Part shown: positions 9,007 through 17,018 of the stretch, piece by piece
Layout: each line of letters starts with the position of its first letter
Position numbering within the stretch: position 1 is the stretch's first letter
From: Streptomyces olivoverticillatus
GTDB taxonomy: Bacteria > Actinomycetota > Actinomycetes > Streptomycetales > Streptomycetaceae
DNA length: 64,000 nucleotides
Assembly: GCF_014203555.1 (NCBI RefSeq)
Contig: NZ_JACHJH010000003.1
Coordinates: 270,899-334,898, forward strand
Direction of reading: 5' to 3'
Position numbers and translations under genes: made by a program
The notes under the pieces: model-generated
Told to the model about the DNA's origin: nothing
Database searches by the model: none
Seen by the model: only the letters and a program-made list of their open reading frames with translations

Positions 9007-9644
9007 CGGGCACCCGCCGAGGACGGTCCGCCCTGCCCGTCGCGGCTCCAGGCCACGCGGTCGACCAGCCCGTAGGCCACTGCCCCGGCCGCGTCGAAGA
9101 CGGTGTCGCGCTCGGTGTCCCGCTGGATCCGCTCCGGAGACTGCCCCGTGTGCAGGGCCAGCGCCCCGATCAGGCGCTCCCGCGTGCGCAGCAACTCCTC
9201 GGCCTGGAGCGCCAGGTCGGAGGGCTGCCCCTGGACGGGCTCGGCCAGCCGCGGCTCGTGGATCAGGACCCGGGCGTGGGGAAGCATCATCCGCCGGCCC
9301 GGGGTGCCCGCGGCGAGCAGCACGGCGGCGGCCGACGCGGCCTGGCCGATGCAGACGGTCTCGATCTCGCACCCGATGTAGCGCAGGGTGTCGTAGACGG
9401 CGCTCATGGCGGAGAAGGAGCCGCCGGGCGAATTGATGTACAGGGAGACGGGCCGCTCGGGCGCCGCGTACTCGAGGTGCACGAGCTGGGCGATCACGTC
9501 ATTGGCCGCGGTGTCGTCGATCGGGGTGCCCAGGATGATCACGCGCTCGGAGAGCAGCTTCGAGTACGGGTCCAGGGTGCGGGTGCCGCTGCTGGTCCGC
9601 TCGGTGAACTCGGGCAGGACGTAGCGGGCGGAAGGTCGGTCCAT
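9003..9644 (-). CDS. ClpP-like ATP-dependent protease proteolytic subunit
   Basis: Serine peptidase of the ClpP family (S14), cytoplasmic. The ATG at 9644 ([10 protein letters not shown]...) has a GAGAGAGG ribosome-binding site. A longer frame to 9683 lacks one. All three catalytic residues are visible: Ser104 in GQAASAA, His129 in RVLIHEPR and Asp180 in DTERDTVF. The NSPGGS and YGLVD motifs are also present. With about 213 residues the size is normal, but no second clpP and no clpX are nearby, so this is an accessory paralogue rather than the housekeeping clpP1P2 operon. It is the first gene of a two-gene unit with the helical protein. Confidence 0.9.
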   Translation of the reverse strand: MDRPSARYVLPEFTERTSSGTRTLDPYSKLLSERVIILGTPIDDTAANDVIAQLVHLEYAAPERPVSLYINSPGGSFSAMSAVYDTLRYIGCEIETVCIGQAASAAAVLLAAGTPGRRMMLPHARVLIHEPRLAEPVQGQPSDLALQAEELLRTRERLIGALALHTGQSPERIQRDTERDTVFDAAGAVAYGLVDRVAWSRDGQGGPSSAGAR

Positions 9645-9692
9645 GTGCCACACCTCTCTCGTGGTGGGGAGCCGGAAGGTCATCTGTAAAAA

Positions 9693-9709
9693 ATGTACAG
9701 GACGTACAT
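9693..9709. promoter_or_regulatory. Palindrome upstream of the clpP-like gene
   Basis: ATGTAC and GTACAT form a perfect 6-base inverted repeat with a 5-base spacer in an AT-rich patch about 50 bases before the clpP-like start. It is a likely operator or promoter element. It does not look like the ClgR site I know (GC-rich, with CGC half sites). Confidence 0.4.
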
Positions 9710-9718
9710 CCCGATAGA

Positions 9719-10273
9719 ATGGGACCGGATTCTAATGATCACGCCAAATGCCCAGGTCAGAGGGCCTTTTTGCTCCTCGCTGGTCACAGATATCTCACAA
9801 CTGTTCCTGGAACTGCGGCACAAGGTCGAGATCCATCGGATGGCCGGGTGGGTCGTCGAGTGCCCGATCGACGAGATGAACCGCCCGCCGGGATCCAAGG
9901 ACGCCGCCCTGCGGATCCCGCCGACCGAGCCGGGGGTCAGGCGCTGTTCACGGCTGGGGCGGCGAGCTGGCGACCTGCCGCAAGCGACGTCAACACCCGT
10001 GACGTCAACTACAAGCGCTACCGCGACGAGTGCCTGCGTGAGGGCCTTGACCCCGACGTCGCGGTCGAGGTCGAGGCCCTTACCCCCGGCCTGCTGCGAA
10101 GCCGGCTGAACGACGCGATCGAGGCCCTGGTCAACGACGTCCGGAAGTGGAACATCGAGGCCCGCACAGAAGAGGCCGAGCGGGAGCTGCTGCGCTCCCT
10201 GCACGGCACCGTGAAGAAGATCGTTCGCCGCACCACAGGCGAGCCATCCGCCGAAGACGAAGAGAACCGGTAG
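9719..10273 (+). CDS. Uncharacterised protein, start uncertain, possibly a gene remnant
   Basis: Only the C-terminal 100 or so residues (from about 9960) have normal coding character: a charged helical stretch around [36 protein letters not shown] and a Lys/Arg-rich tail. The first 70 residues have the Arg/Pro/Gly-rich look of a wrong frame. The adjacent frame (9693-9930) looks more protein-like, which hints at a frameshift near 9940. The AL(T/P)P-type motif and following helix loosely recall the end of some TOPRIM-type proteins, but I would not assign a function. It converges on the methyltransferase gene. Confidence 0.35.
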   Translation: MGPDSNDHAKCPGQRAFLLLAGHRYLTTVPGTAAQGRDPSDGRVGRRVPDRRDEPPAGIQGRRPADPADRAGGQALFTAGAASWRPAASDVNTRDVNYKRYRDECLREGLDPDVAVEVEALTPGLLRSRLNDAIEALVNDVRKWNIEARTEEAERELLRSLHGTVKKIVRRTTGEPSAEDEENR

Positions 10274-10290
10274 ACCTCGCCCACCACACC

Positions 10291-11448
10291 CTACGAGGCC
10301 CTGTTCCCGCTCGGCGTCGCGTCGTGACGGGGTAACCAATAGGGACCGGTCTCGGGGTCCTTGCACCAGGTGAACTGCGTGTCGGGCAGCACGGTCATGC
10401 CGAAGTCGTACAGCGACGGCTCGCCCTGCTGCGCCCAGCCGTCGAGGACGCGCTCGGCTTCGTCGGCCAGGCGGCGCGGCCCTCCTTGACGGACGAGGGT
10501 CGTGCCGACCCCGCATGCGGTGAGGGTGGCCCAGGAGGAGTGGCCGTCGTGGAGGAAGCCGGTAACGCGGTGGTCGTCGCCGGTTCGCGTGAAGACCTCA
10601 AGGTCGGGAAGGCAGACGCGCAGGACGAACAGCACGTTGCCGTCGTTCAGCCGGCCAGGAGGGAGGGCGAGGGCGCGCTCGTCTTCTGTCGGCCCATCGC
10701 CGCGGACCTGCCGCCAGCTGCGGCGGGCCTCGGGAGTAGTGCGGCTGGGCATGAAGGCGGCCAGGCCCTGCATCCATCCGGTCGCCGACTTGCCGTCGTC
10801 GGCGACGGTCAGCGCGACGTGCCCGAGCCGGCCCCAGGGAGTGACAATCCGTCCGCCCGGACGGGTCTGCTCGATCCACGCCCACGGCACGGACTCGACC
10901 GCATAGGTGGACACCACCCGGTCGTACGGGGCCCCGTCGGGCCAGCCGAGTTCGCCGTCGCCGGTCTTCACCGCCACCCCTGCGCCCAGGGCCTCCAGCC
11001 GGTCCTGCGCGGCGGAGGCGAGGGCGGGGTCCACCTCCACGGTGGTGACCAGGCCGGGGCCGGTCCGCCAGTCCAGCAGGGCGGCGCTGAGACCCTGACC
11101 GGCGCCGAGTTCGAGGACACGGTGGCCGGGCTCCAGCATCAGGGAGTCCAGCATGTCCGCGATGATCGCCGGACAGGACAGGCTGGAACTCGGCACGCCG
11201 CCGGTGATCTGGGTGATGGCCGGGTCGTCCGGCCCTGCGTAGACCTCGGCCGCCCACCGCTGCGGGTCGGCCTTCCGGCCGACGGGGACGTAGGCATGGC
11301 CGTCCCAGTGCCACAGCCGGTCGGGAGCGAACAGGTGCCGGGGACGGGCCGCGAAGGCGTCCCGGATCCACGGCGAGTCCGCGGGCCAAGCCCCGCTTTT
11401 GTCCATCGCGGCCGCCAGGCGGGCGCGCCGTTCCTCACACTGGAGCAC
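10291..11448 (-). CDS. PCMT-type SAM-dependent methyltransferase (RiPP-maturation-like)
   Basis: A 385-residue protein with an RHLFAPDRLW opening like protein-L-isoaspartate O-methyltransferases, a central PSSSLSCPAIIADML segment, and the SAM site VLELGAGQGLSAALL. A long C-terminal domain (about residues 230-385) is not part of housekeeping PCMT. This layout is seen in PCMT-like enzymes linked to RiPP pathways, such as the methyltransferase of ATP-grasp peptide systems and FxLD lanthipeptide systems. The start is a GTG at 11448, 7 bases after the small gene at 11456-11569, with AGAGG as ribosome-binding site. No ATP-grasp ligase or lanthionine synthetase is nearby. Confidence 0.8.
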   Translation of the reverse strand: MLQCEERRARLAAAMDKSGAWPADSPWIRDAFAARPRHLFAPDRLWHWDGHAYVPVGRKADPQRWAAEVYAGPDDPAITQITGGVPSSSLSCPAIIADMLDSLMLEPGHRVLELGAGQGLSAALLDWRTGPGLVTTVEVDPALASAAQDRLEALGAGVAVKTGDGELGWPDGAPYDRVVSTYAVESVPWAWIEQTRPGGRIVTPWGRLGHVALTVADDGKSATGWMQGLAAFMPSRTTPEARRSWRQVRGDGPTEDERALALPPGRLNDGNVLFVLRVCLPDLEVFTRTGDDHRVTGFLHDGHSSWATLTACGVGTTLVRQGGPRRLADEAERVLDGWAQQGEPSLYDFGMTVLPDTQFTWCKDPETGPYWLPRHDATPSGNRAS

Positions 11449-11455
11449 GAGACCT

Positions 11456-11569
11456 CTACTTCCTACGCGTCCCGGACGGGGGCGGCGGCGGAGGAACCCG
11501 CCCGTCGCTGTTGCCCGGCGGCGGCTCGCCTTTGCTCAGGTCCTCGTCGGGCTTGCGATGATCACCCAT
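11456..11569 (-). CDS. 37-residue hydrophilic Pro-rich peptide upstream of the methyltransferase
   Basis: A strong AGGAGG-type ribosome-binding site precedes the ATG at 11569. The product starts MGDHRKPDEDLSKGEPPPG, has a run of six prolines near the end and stops at TRRK. It is followed after 7 bases by the methyltransferase gene, so the two form a unit. It has Asp/Glu residues that a PCMT-type enzyme could methylate, and no cysteine. It may be a substrate or precursor peptide, or simply a short regulatory leader ORF. It is too short to assign by family. Confidence 0.6.
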   Translation of the reverse strand: MGDHRKPDEDLSKGEPPPGNSDGRVPPPPPPSGTRRK

Positions 11570-12028
11570 CGGAGCCTCCTTCGCTCGCATCGGCGAACTC
11601 CCAGAATCGCGTGCCCCGGAGTGTGCCACCCCGCGAATGCCGGGTAATGGCAGGAACAAGCCAGGCCGGGCGGCTGGAGTGCGGTTCAGCCGATCGGGGT
11701 GAGTCGGTAGCACCAGGCTTACGAGGGCTGCGCACCGTGGCCGAGGCTGCGCTGCCGCCGACGTGGCGGGGGCGCGTGGATAGGCCCTACTGGCCGCCAC
11801 GGGCAGGGTGCAGAGCACCGCTGGTCCACGTGCCCTCCACTTTCGGGCCGCCGGGGTGAAGTACATGACGGCGTGGTACCGCTCGACGCCTGCTCGTCCG
11901 GGGCGGTCATCTCAACGTGATCTGCTCGATCTCTACGTAGAGTGTCGTGCGCAGAGTTGATGTCAGTGCGGCGCAGGGTTTTTGTCAGTGGGGAACGCCC
12001 CGGCGTGGGATTGCGCCGGGGGCGATGT
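11570..12028. other. Non-coding region, no gene recognised
   Basis: About 460 bases between the small peptide gene and a transposase remnant. The open frames on both strands look like compositional artefacts. It should contain the promoter of the leftward peptide-methyltransferase unit. I see no repeat or strong hairpin. Confidence 0.4.
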
Positions 12029-12184
12029 GTGATCGCCACCCACACCCAGCTCCGGCTCGCCCGGCCGCTCGTCCGCGACCTGCGGTACCCGTGGGAGAAG
12101 CTGGCACCGCCCGAGCGGCTCACCCCGGCCCGGGCCCGGCCGACCGCCGGGCTCGAAGAACCGCTGCACCGCCACCCGTCATGA
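12029..12184 (+). pseudogene. C-terminal remnant of a transposase
   Basis: The frame reads VIATHTQLRLARPLVRDL followed by R-Y-P-W-E and LTPARARP, which matches the conserved C-terminal stretch of a common Streptomyces DDE transposase group (TQLRLAR...PWE...LTPARVRRGFR). Everything upstream is lost, and the tail diverges after the LTPAR motif. No matching inverted repeats are evident, so the element is dead. Confidence 0.55.
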
Positions 12185-12382
12185 CGTGGGCAGAGTCCTC
12201 GCCACCGGCGAGCCGTTCCAGTGACCCGCCCACCACAAGGTCGGCACCATGCCCCGTCGGATCAGTTAAGAGTCAAGGTCAAAGAGCGTTTCATCCTGGT
12301 AGAGGCGTTTGGTAAGAGGGCTGACTGACGTGCCGGGCAGGCTGTGTGGCCGTTGGCGGGGCGGGGCGGGTTCAATGTGGGG

Positions 12383-12565
12383 ATGAACGATTCTCTGTGG
12401 GGTCGGCTCTCGGCTGGGGACCAGCGGGAGGTGGGCCAGCTGGTCACCGCCGGTCGCCACATTCAGGCCATCGCGCTGATGCGTGAGCGCGCGGGCCTGC
12501 CGCGGCCAGGTCTCCGTGACTGTGTTGACCTCCTGGAACACCGCGCCAGTCTCCTGCGGGGGTAG
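12383..12565 (+). CDS. Small ribosomal L7/L12 C-terminal-domain-like protein
   Basis: A 60-residue protein starting at the ATG at 12383. An upstream in-frame start at 12344 lacks a site. Residues about 15-55 follow the L7/L12 C-terminal-domain pattern: V-x-x-L-x-x-(A)GR-x-I-x-A-I-x-x-(M/V)RE-x-(A/T)GL...L.(D/E).V..L. Stand-alone L7/L12-CTD-like proteins occur widely in actinobacteria and are not ribosomal. Function is unknown. It is isolated among IS debris, so its expression is uncertain. Confidence 0.6.
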   Translation: MNDSLWGRLSAGDQREVGQLVTAGRHIQAIALMRERAGLPRPGLRDCVDLLEHRASLLRG

Positions 12566-12631
12566 GTGGGGACAGGCGATGGCGCCGGGGTCGATCAGGT
12601 GTCGCGCCAGTTCGGGGTGGTTTCGCCGGTG

Positions 12632-12763
12632 AGGCGGCGGCTTATCAAGTCGACCATGGCTAGCTTGATCATGGCTTCGGAGATTGTTCACCTCGGAACC
12701 CTGGACTTCGTCGCCGGGAAGGAGAACGTGATCTTCCTCGGGCCCAAGATTATCCGGGGTTGA
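12632..12763 (+). pseudogene. IS21-type IstB ATPase remnant
   Basis: The segment with IVHLGTLDFVAGKENVIFLG and a following proline is the stretch just before the Walker A motif of IstB-like helper ATPases (GPPGTGKTH in intact proteins). Here the frame changes to KIIRG and stops right at that point, so the P-loop is lost. It is a short IS21-family relic with no istA partner in the window. Confidence 0.6.
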
Positions 12764-12862
12764 GCGCGTCTCTTCCTGTGTTTGGCCAGTTGGTAACGGT
12801 TCAGATATCGCAACAACAGTGAGCGTTGTCGTCATGATCAGCGTCCTCCGTAGGATCGCAGC

Positions 12863-13375
12863 ATGCCCTCTGACGAACGCATGACCAGGTCCTCGTTTTC
12901 CGGTCACATCCAGCCGATCGCCGTTCCTCGGCCGATGCCGCTCCTTCCGCACCGGATCTGGTCAGATGAAGACTGGGAGCGCATCCAGCTCGGCTACTGC
13001 TCCCGGGATATGGACGAGAAGTGGGACGTCTTCACCGAGGGCAGTGTCGTCTTCCTGCACCGGAGCTGGACGGGCCATGGGATCTTCCAAGCAACCTTTG
13101 CTCCGGCGGATGAAGGTGGCTGGCAGATCACTGCAGCCGTGGTGGAACGCGACCGGAGGCGCTATCGGGGTGATGACGACGAGTACAACTGCCTGATGCT
13201 GGAGCTATTGATCAGCGCGGTCGTGCTTGGTGAGCCAGCGCAAGAACCCCGCGCGAAACTGGCGGAGTTGACACGGAAGGCGCCGGGAAGGCGCCGGGTT
13301 CCGCAGATGCTCCAGCTGGGCTGGCGTAACACAGTGCTCTGGGTCTGTGCTCGGATTCGTAGGTCAGCGGCCTGA
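12863..13375 (+). CDS. Conserved hypothetical protein
   Basis: A 170-residue cytoplasmic protein of normal coding character with an ATG at 12863. The central part (IWSDEDWERIQLGYCSRDMD, EKWDVFTEGSVVFLHRSWTG, GIFQATF) recalls a family of small bacterial proteins with a DEKW...(V/L)F.HRSWTG core and no known function. The C-terminal third is helical and basic. It has no signal peptide or membrane segment. It ends 4 bases before the convergent broken gene at 13380-13748. Confidence 0.75.
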   Translation: MPSDERMTRSSFSGHIQPIAVPRPMPLLPHRIWSDEDWERIQLGYCSRDMDEKWDVFTEGSVVFLHRSWTGHGIFQATFAPADEGGWQITAAVVERDRRRYRGDDDEYNCLMLELLISAVVLGEPAQEPRAKLAELTRKAPGRRRVPQMLQLGWRNTVLWVCARIRRSAA

Positions 13376-13379
13376 CCGG

Positions 13380-13748
13380 TCAACTGGGCTGAGCATCGAA
13401 CTGGGCCTGTTCGGTCCCACCTCGGCGGGCGAGTTCACGTCGGAGGTCGAGGTTCTCGCCGTGGGCCTGTTCCAGTGCGTCCCGCAAGGCCTGGATCTCC
13501 TGGCGGTGTTGCTTCTTCAGCTGGGTGATCTTGTGGCGGTCCCACTGGCGGACGGCGTCGCGTTGCTGGTCCGGGGTGTAGGTGAGGCTGTCGGCCTCGC
13601 CGGTCAGTGCCCCGTTTATGGCGAGTGTCCAGGCTAGCGGGGGCAGGTCGCCCCGCGCTCCGCGGGTGAGGAAGGCGGTGAGCTGCTCCTGGGCGCGGTC
13701 CTGTCACCGGCGCAGGGTGGCGGCCGGAACGGTCTCGGTGCTGGTCAC
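13380..13748 (-). pseudogene. Helical hypothetical protein interrupted by an in-frame TGA
   Basis: From a GTG at 13748 the minus frame reads VTSTETVPAATLRR, then TGA (13704-13706), then QDRAQEQLTAFLTRGARGDL and on to a coiled-coil-like Glu/Gln/Arg-rich end. Removing the stop gives a collinear protein of about 122 residues. Related Streptomyces proteins have a Trp after LRR as I recall them, so TGG to TGA is the likely change. No good restart follows the stop, so it is probably inactive. Confidence 0.6.
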
Positions 13749-13946
13749 GGGCTCAGTTCTCCTCGGTGCGGGGCTGGGCGAGCATGCCGCCGTGCGTGAT
13801 GACCAGGTCGGCGAAGTGTCGGTCCCGGCCAGGGCGAGCGGCCCTGGCCGGGACCGATGGCGGGCAGGCTCGAGGTGAGGCTACTCAGGCTGGCGTGAGT
13901 ACGAGCACCGATCCGCCGGACCGAAGCACGGCTTTGGATGGTGCCC

Positions 13947-14115
13947 ATGAGCCGAACCGAGACTCCCGTAGACAAGAGCGTCCTTCAGGACCGCGCGCGA
14001 CAGCAGAGCGCGGGCTTCGCCCTGATCCTGCTGATCCCGACCGTGCTCGTCTGCGGGCTCCTGTACATCGCCTCCGATTACGGCGGCCGCTGCATCACCT
14101 ACGGCGAGGGCTGCT
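13947..14115 (+). pseudogene. Small membrane protein truncated by IS debris
   Basis: It starts MSRTETPVDKSVLQDRARQQ, followed by one clear transmembrane helix (FALILLIPTVLVCGLLYIAS) and a C-I-T-Y-G-E-G-C segment. At about 14115 the sequence runs into the IS630-type remnant, and the remaining frame (to 14180) is out-of-family. The 3' part of the gene was therefore lost on insertion. Original function is unknown. Confidence 0.55.
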
Positions 14116-14731
14116 CGCAGGGGAAGCGGGGGTGTTTGCCGAGCCACGTCCTGATCTCGGCGGTGTTGTGGGTGGCGTAGTTCAGGGTGGCCACGACGAC
14201 CTCCTCGACCTGGTCGAGGAGGATCGAAGGCGGCCGGCCCGAGCGCGGCTCGTCATGCAGACCATCGAGGCGTTTTGCGATGAACCGGGCCCGCCAGCGG
14301 TCCACGGTCGACCTGTCGATGCCGAGGTCGGCCGCGGCCTGCTGGTTCGTCCCGCCCTCCGCGCAGCGCAGCACGATCTTGGCCCGCAAAGCGAGGAACT
14401 GGGCGGTCTTGGCCTGCCGCGCCCACTGCTGCAGCTGCCTGCGCTCAGAATCGTCGAGGATCAGGTCGGCCTTCGGCCGGCCAATCCAGCCGGCGTCCTC
14501 AAGCCCAGCCATCCGCTCTGCGGCGAAAGCCCGACGCCACTTGCCGACCGTCTTGGCCTGGACACCGACGAGCCGTGCGACACCCGCGTTTGACATGCCA
14601 TCAGCACACGCCAGGATGATGCGGGCCTTCTCGGCCGAGCGCCGGTGCGGCATTTTCGTCCGGCGCATCAACTCGGCGCGCTCGGCCTCGGACAACGTGA
14701 TCGCCACAGCAGACGGTCCCGAATGCGACAT
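14099..14731 (-). pseudogene. IS630-family transposase with internal deletion
   Basis: Residues 1-175 are the helix-turn-helix region of an IS630 transposase (VGVQAKTVGKWRRAF, DLGIDRSTVDRWRARF, PRSGRPPSILLDQVEEVV). The frame then jumps directly to NYATHNTAEIRTWLGKHPRF. That matches the DDE-domain segment (DNYATH...RTWLAKHPR) normally found about 100 residues later. It ends shortly after, without the final acidic-residue region. The DDE core is deleted, so the protein is inactive. The intact IS630 at 14751-15912 sits immediately upstream of its start. Confidence 0.75.
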
Positions 14732-14750
14732 GACAACAGGGTACTTACTA

Positions 14751-15912
14751 CTGAGTTTGAACTCGTGATGTCGTCTTCCGGGATCAGGGGTTGATGGTCA
14801 GTCCTGTCTCGGCAAGGCAGCCGTCTATGAGGTGGCTGCGGTACTGGACGTGGCGGAGGCCGCGTCGGATGCGCTGCATCAGGTGCTCCGGGGTGGTGAA
14901 AGCGACGTTGGAGAGCCAGCCGCGCCGCAGCAGGGACCAGACACCTTCGACGGGGTTGAGGTCGGGGGCGTAAGGCGGCAGGTAGTAGATGGTCAGCCAG
15001 TCCCGGGTGGCGGCGAACTCTCGCAGGCCGGCGGCCTTGTGGACGTTGAGGTTGTCCCAGACCAGGACGATCGGGCCGCCGAGCTGCTGGTGTGCTGCGA
15101 TGAGCAGGTCGCGGTAGTCACGCCAGGAGAAGCTTTTGCGCCCGTCGCGGTTGCCGTCGTCGCGGCGGGGCCGGTAGATCAGCCGTGACCGATGGCCTGG
15201 TTTGTAGCAGGTCAGGGCGGCGATGGAAATGCGTCTGCGGGAGCGGCCGCGGACCCGCACCACTGGGGTGCGGCCTCGTTGCGACCAGGTCTTGGCGTGC
15301 GGCGGCGTCATGGAGAAGCCGGCTTCGTCCTCGAAGACGAGCCATGCTCCACGGGCCGCCGCAAGTCTTCCGCGCAGGGCCAGGTCTCCTTCACCCAGCC
15401 GGCCACGGCTCCGTCGTCGCGTTCCAGGGCCCGGCGGGCGGGGACCTGGCAGGACCAGCCATTGCGGACCAGGAGCTTGCGCACACCCTGAATGGTGTAG
15501 GTCAGGTGGAAGCGCCGGCCGATCACGGTCTTGATCCGGCCCAGAGTCCACCGCTGGTCCTCCCAGCCGTGCGCGGCCGGCCCCTTGGCCAGCTCCACCT
15601 CCAGCTGTGCGAACTGCTTCTCGCTCAGCCTCGGCAACGACGCCGGCCCCTGTGACCGCAGAGCACGCGGACCACCCTCCTCCCACGCCTGCCGCCATCG
15701 CTGCACCGACCGGACACTGACGCGCAGGTCTTTGGCAACTACCGAACTCGCCTCGCCCCTGGCGAACCGCTCGGCCGCCCGAAGCCGTAACTCCTCGCGG
15801 AAATGCTGGCGTTCGGCGGTCAGTCCGCCACCCTGTGGATACCGCATGCCCCGGTGATACCGCAGAGAGCTGCCGCCCGTCAGCCCCTACGACACCACGA
15901 GTTCAACCTCAG
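14751..15912. mobile_element. IS630-family insertion sequence with TIRs and TA duplication
   Basis: Imperfect terminal inverted repeats of about 24-25 bases are visible at 14750-14774 and 15889-15913 (22 of 25 positions match; shared core TTGAACTCGTG). A TA dinucleotide flanks both sides (14749-14750 and 15913-15914), the expected IS630/Tc1 target duplication. The length is 1162 bp. It carries one transposase in two frames on the minus strand. Confidence 0.85.
14784..15847 (-). CDS. IS630-family transposase, two frames joined by a -1 shift
   Basis: The first frame (15847 to 15308) encodes the HTH domain (LRVSVRSVQRWRQAWEEGG, HGWEDQRWTLGRIKTVIGRR) up to KETWP. The second frame, -1 relative to the first and ending at 14784, carries the DDE domain with FEDEAGF, VLVWDNLNVH and YAPDLNPVEGVW. 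The shift lies near 15395 (minus-strand GCGGAAGAC), where the first frame stops being family-like. Either programmed -1 frameshifting or a mutation is possible. The second IS630 here breaks at the same place, which favours programming. Confidence 0.8.
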
Positions 15913-15944
15913 TAACCCTCAGGATTTCTGGCGCAGCACACTAG

Positions 15945-16840
15945 GCCGTTTCTTTCGGATCACTTGATCGTTGGTTCGGTGTGCCGTTGACGGACGCGCA
16001 GTGGGCGCGGCTCGAGCCGTTGCTGCCCGACCGAACCCCAAAACGAGGCGGTCGGTGGCGTGATCACCGTGAGGTGATCGACGCGATCGCCTGGAAGTTC
16101 CAGACCGGGTCGCAGTGGGTTCACCTGCCGGAGAAGTACGGCTCGTGGAAAGGCGCGTACACGCGGCTTCGGAACTGGGCGATCGACGGCACCTGGGAAC
16201 GTGTCTTCACTGCTCTGCTCGCCCAGGCTGACGCGGATGAGGACCTGGAGTGGGTGGTCGCGGTCGACTCGACCATCGTGCGCGCGCATCAACACGCGGC
16301 CGGGGCCCGCAAAAAGGGGACCCGGCCGGCGAGCCTGGCGACCACGCCCTCGGCCGGTCCCGGGGCGGGCTGACGACCAAGATCCACCTGGCCGCCGTCG
16401 GCCGCTGCCGACCACTGTGCTTCGTCCTCACACCCGGGCAGGCTGGCGATGCACCCGCTTTCGAGCAGGTCATGGCCAGGATCCGGGTGCCACGGCCCAT
16501 CGGAAGACCCCGGACCAGGCCGGATGTGGCCCTGGCCGACAAGGCCTATTCATCCCGCGCCATCCGCGAACACCTGCGACGCCGCGGAATCCGGGCAGTG
16601 ATCCCGGTCCCCGCCGACCAGCAGGCCCACCGCAAACGACGCGGCAGCCACGGCGGCCGGCCACCCGCCTTCGACCGCGAGGCTTACAAGCAACGCAAAA
16701 CGGTCGAACGATGCATCAACCGCCTCAAACAGTGGCGTGGCATCGCCACCCGCTACGAGAAGACCGCAACCGTCTACCTCGCCGGACTCTACCTCGCAGG
16801 CATCTTCCTCTGGTCAGCACGCTGATCCGAAAGAAACGGC
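15945..16840. mobile_element. IS5-family (IS427-type) insertion sequence
   Basis: Perfect terminal inverted repeats begin GGCCGTTTCTTTCGGATCA at 15945 and mirror at 16822-16840. The flanks fit insertion into a CTAG site with duplication of TA. The length is about 896 bp. It sits 32 bases from the IS630 end, so two elements are stacked here. Confidence 0.85.
15981..16825 (+). CDS. IS5-family transposase, orfA/orfB with -1 frameshift
   Basis: orfA (15981-16373) has the N-terminal IS5/IS427 motifs (LTDAQWARLEPLLPD, GGRWRDHREVIDAIAWKF, VAVDSTIVRAHQHAAGA). orfB (ending 16825) continues one frame back with GDHALGRSRGGLTTKIHLA, LADKAYSSRAIREHLRRRG and the KTVERCINRLKQWRGIATRY end. The junction is an A5G4 run at 16311-16319, the classic slippery site of this group, so a fused active transposase is expected. 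Confidence 0.85.
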
Positions 16841-17018
16841 CTAGCCGGGAGGGGAGGCAGCGGACCGGCCATGGCATCGGTCCCGGACGGCGGAATCGGA
16901 CACCACACCGGTCCATTCGGGTGAATTCTGGACTCTCACGGGGACCAAAACCCCTTGTTCGGGTCAATCTGGTTATCCGTGTTGACGGGCGGCGGCCAGC
17001 CGAAGGGAGTCTGCCGGG

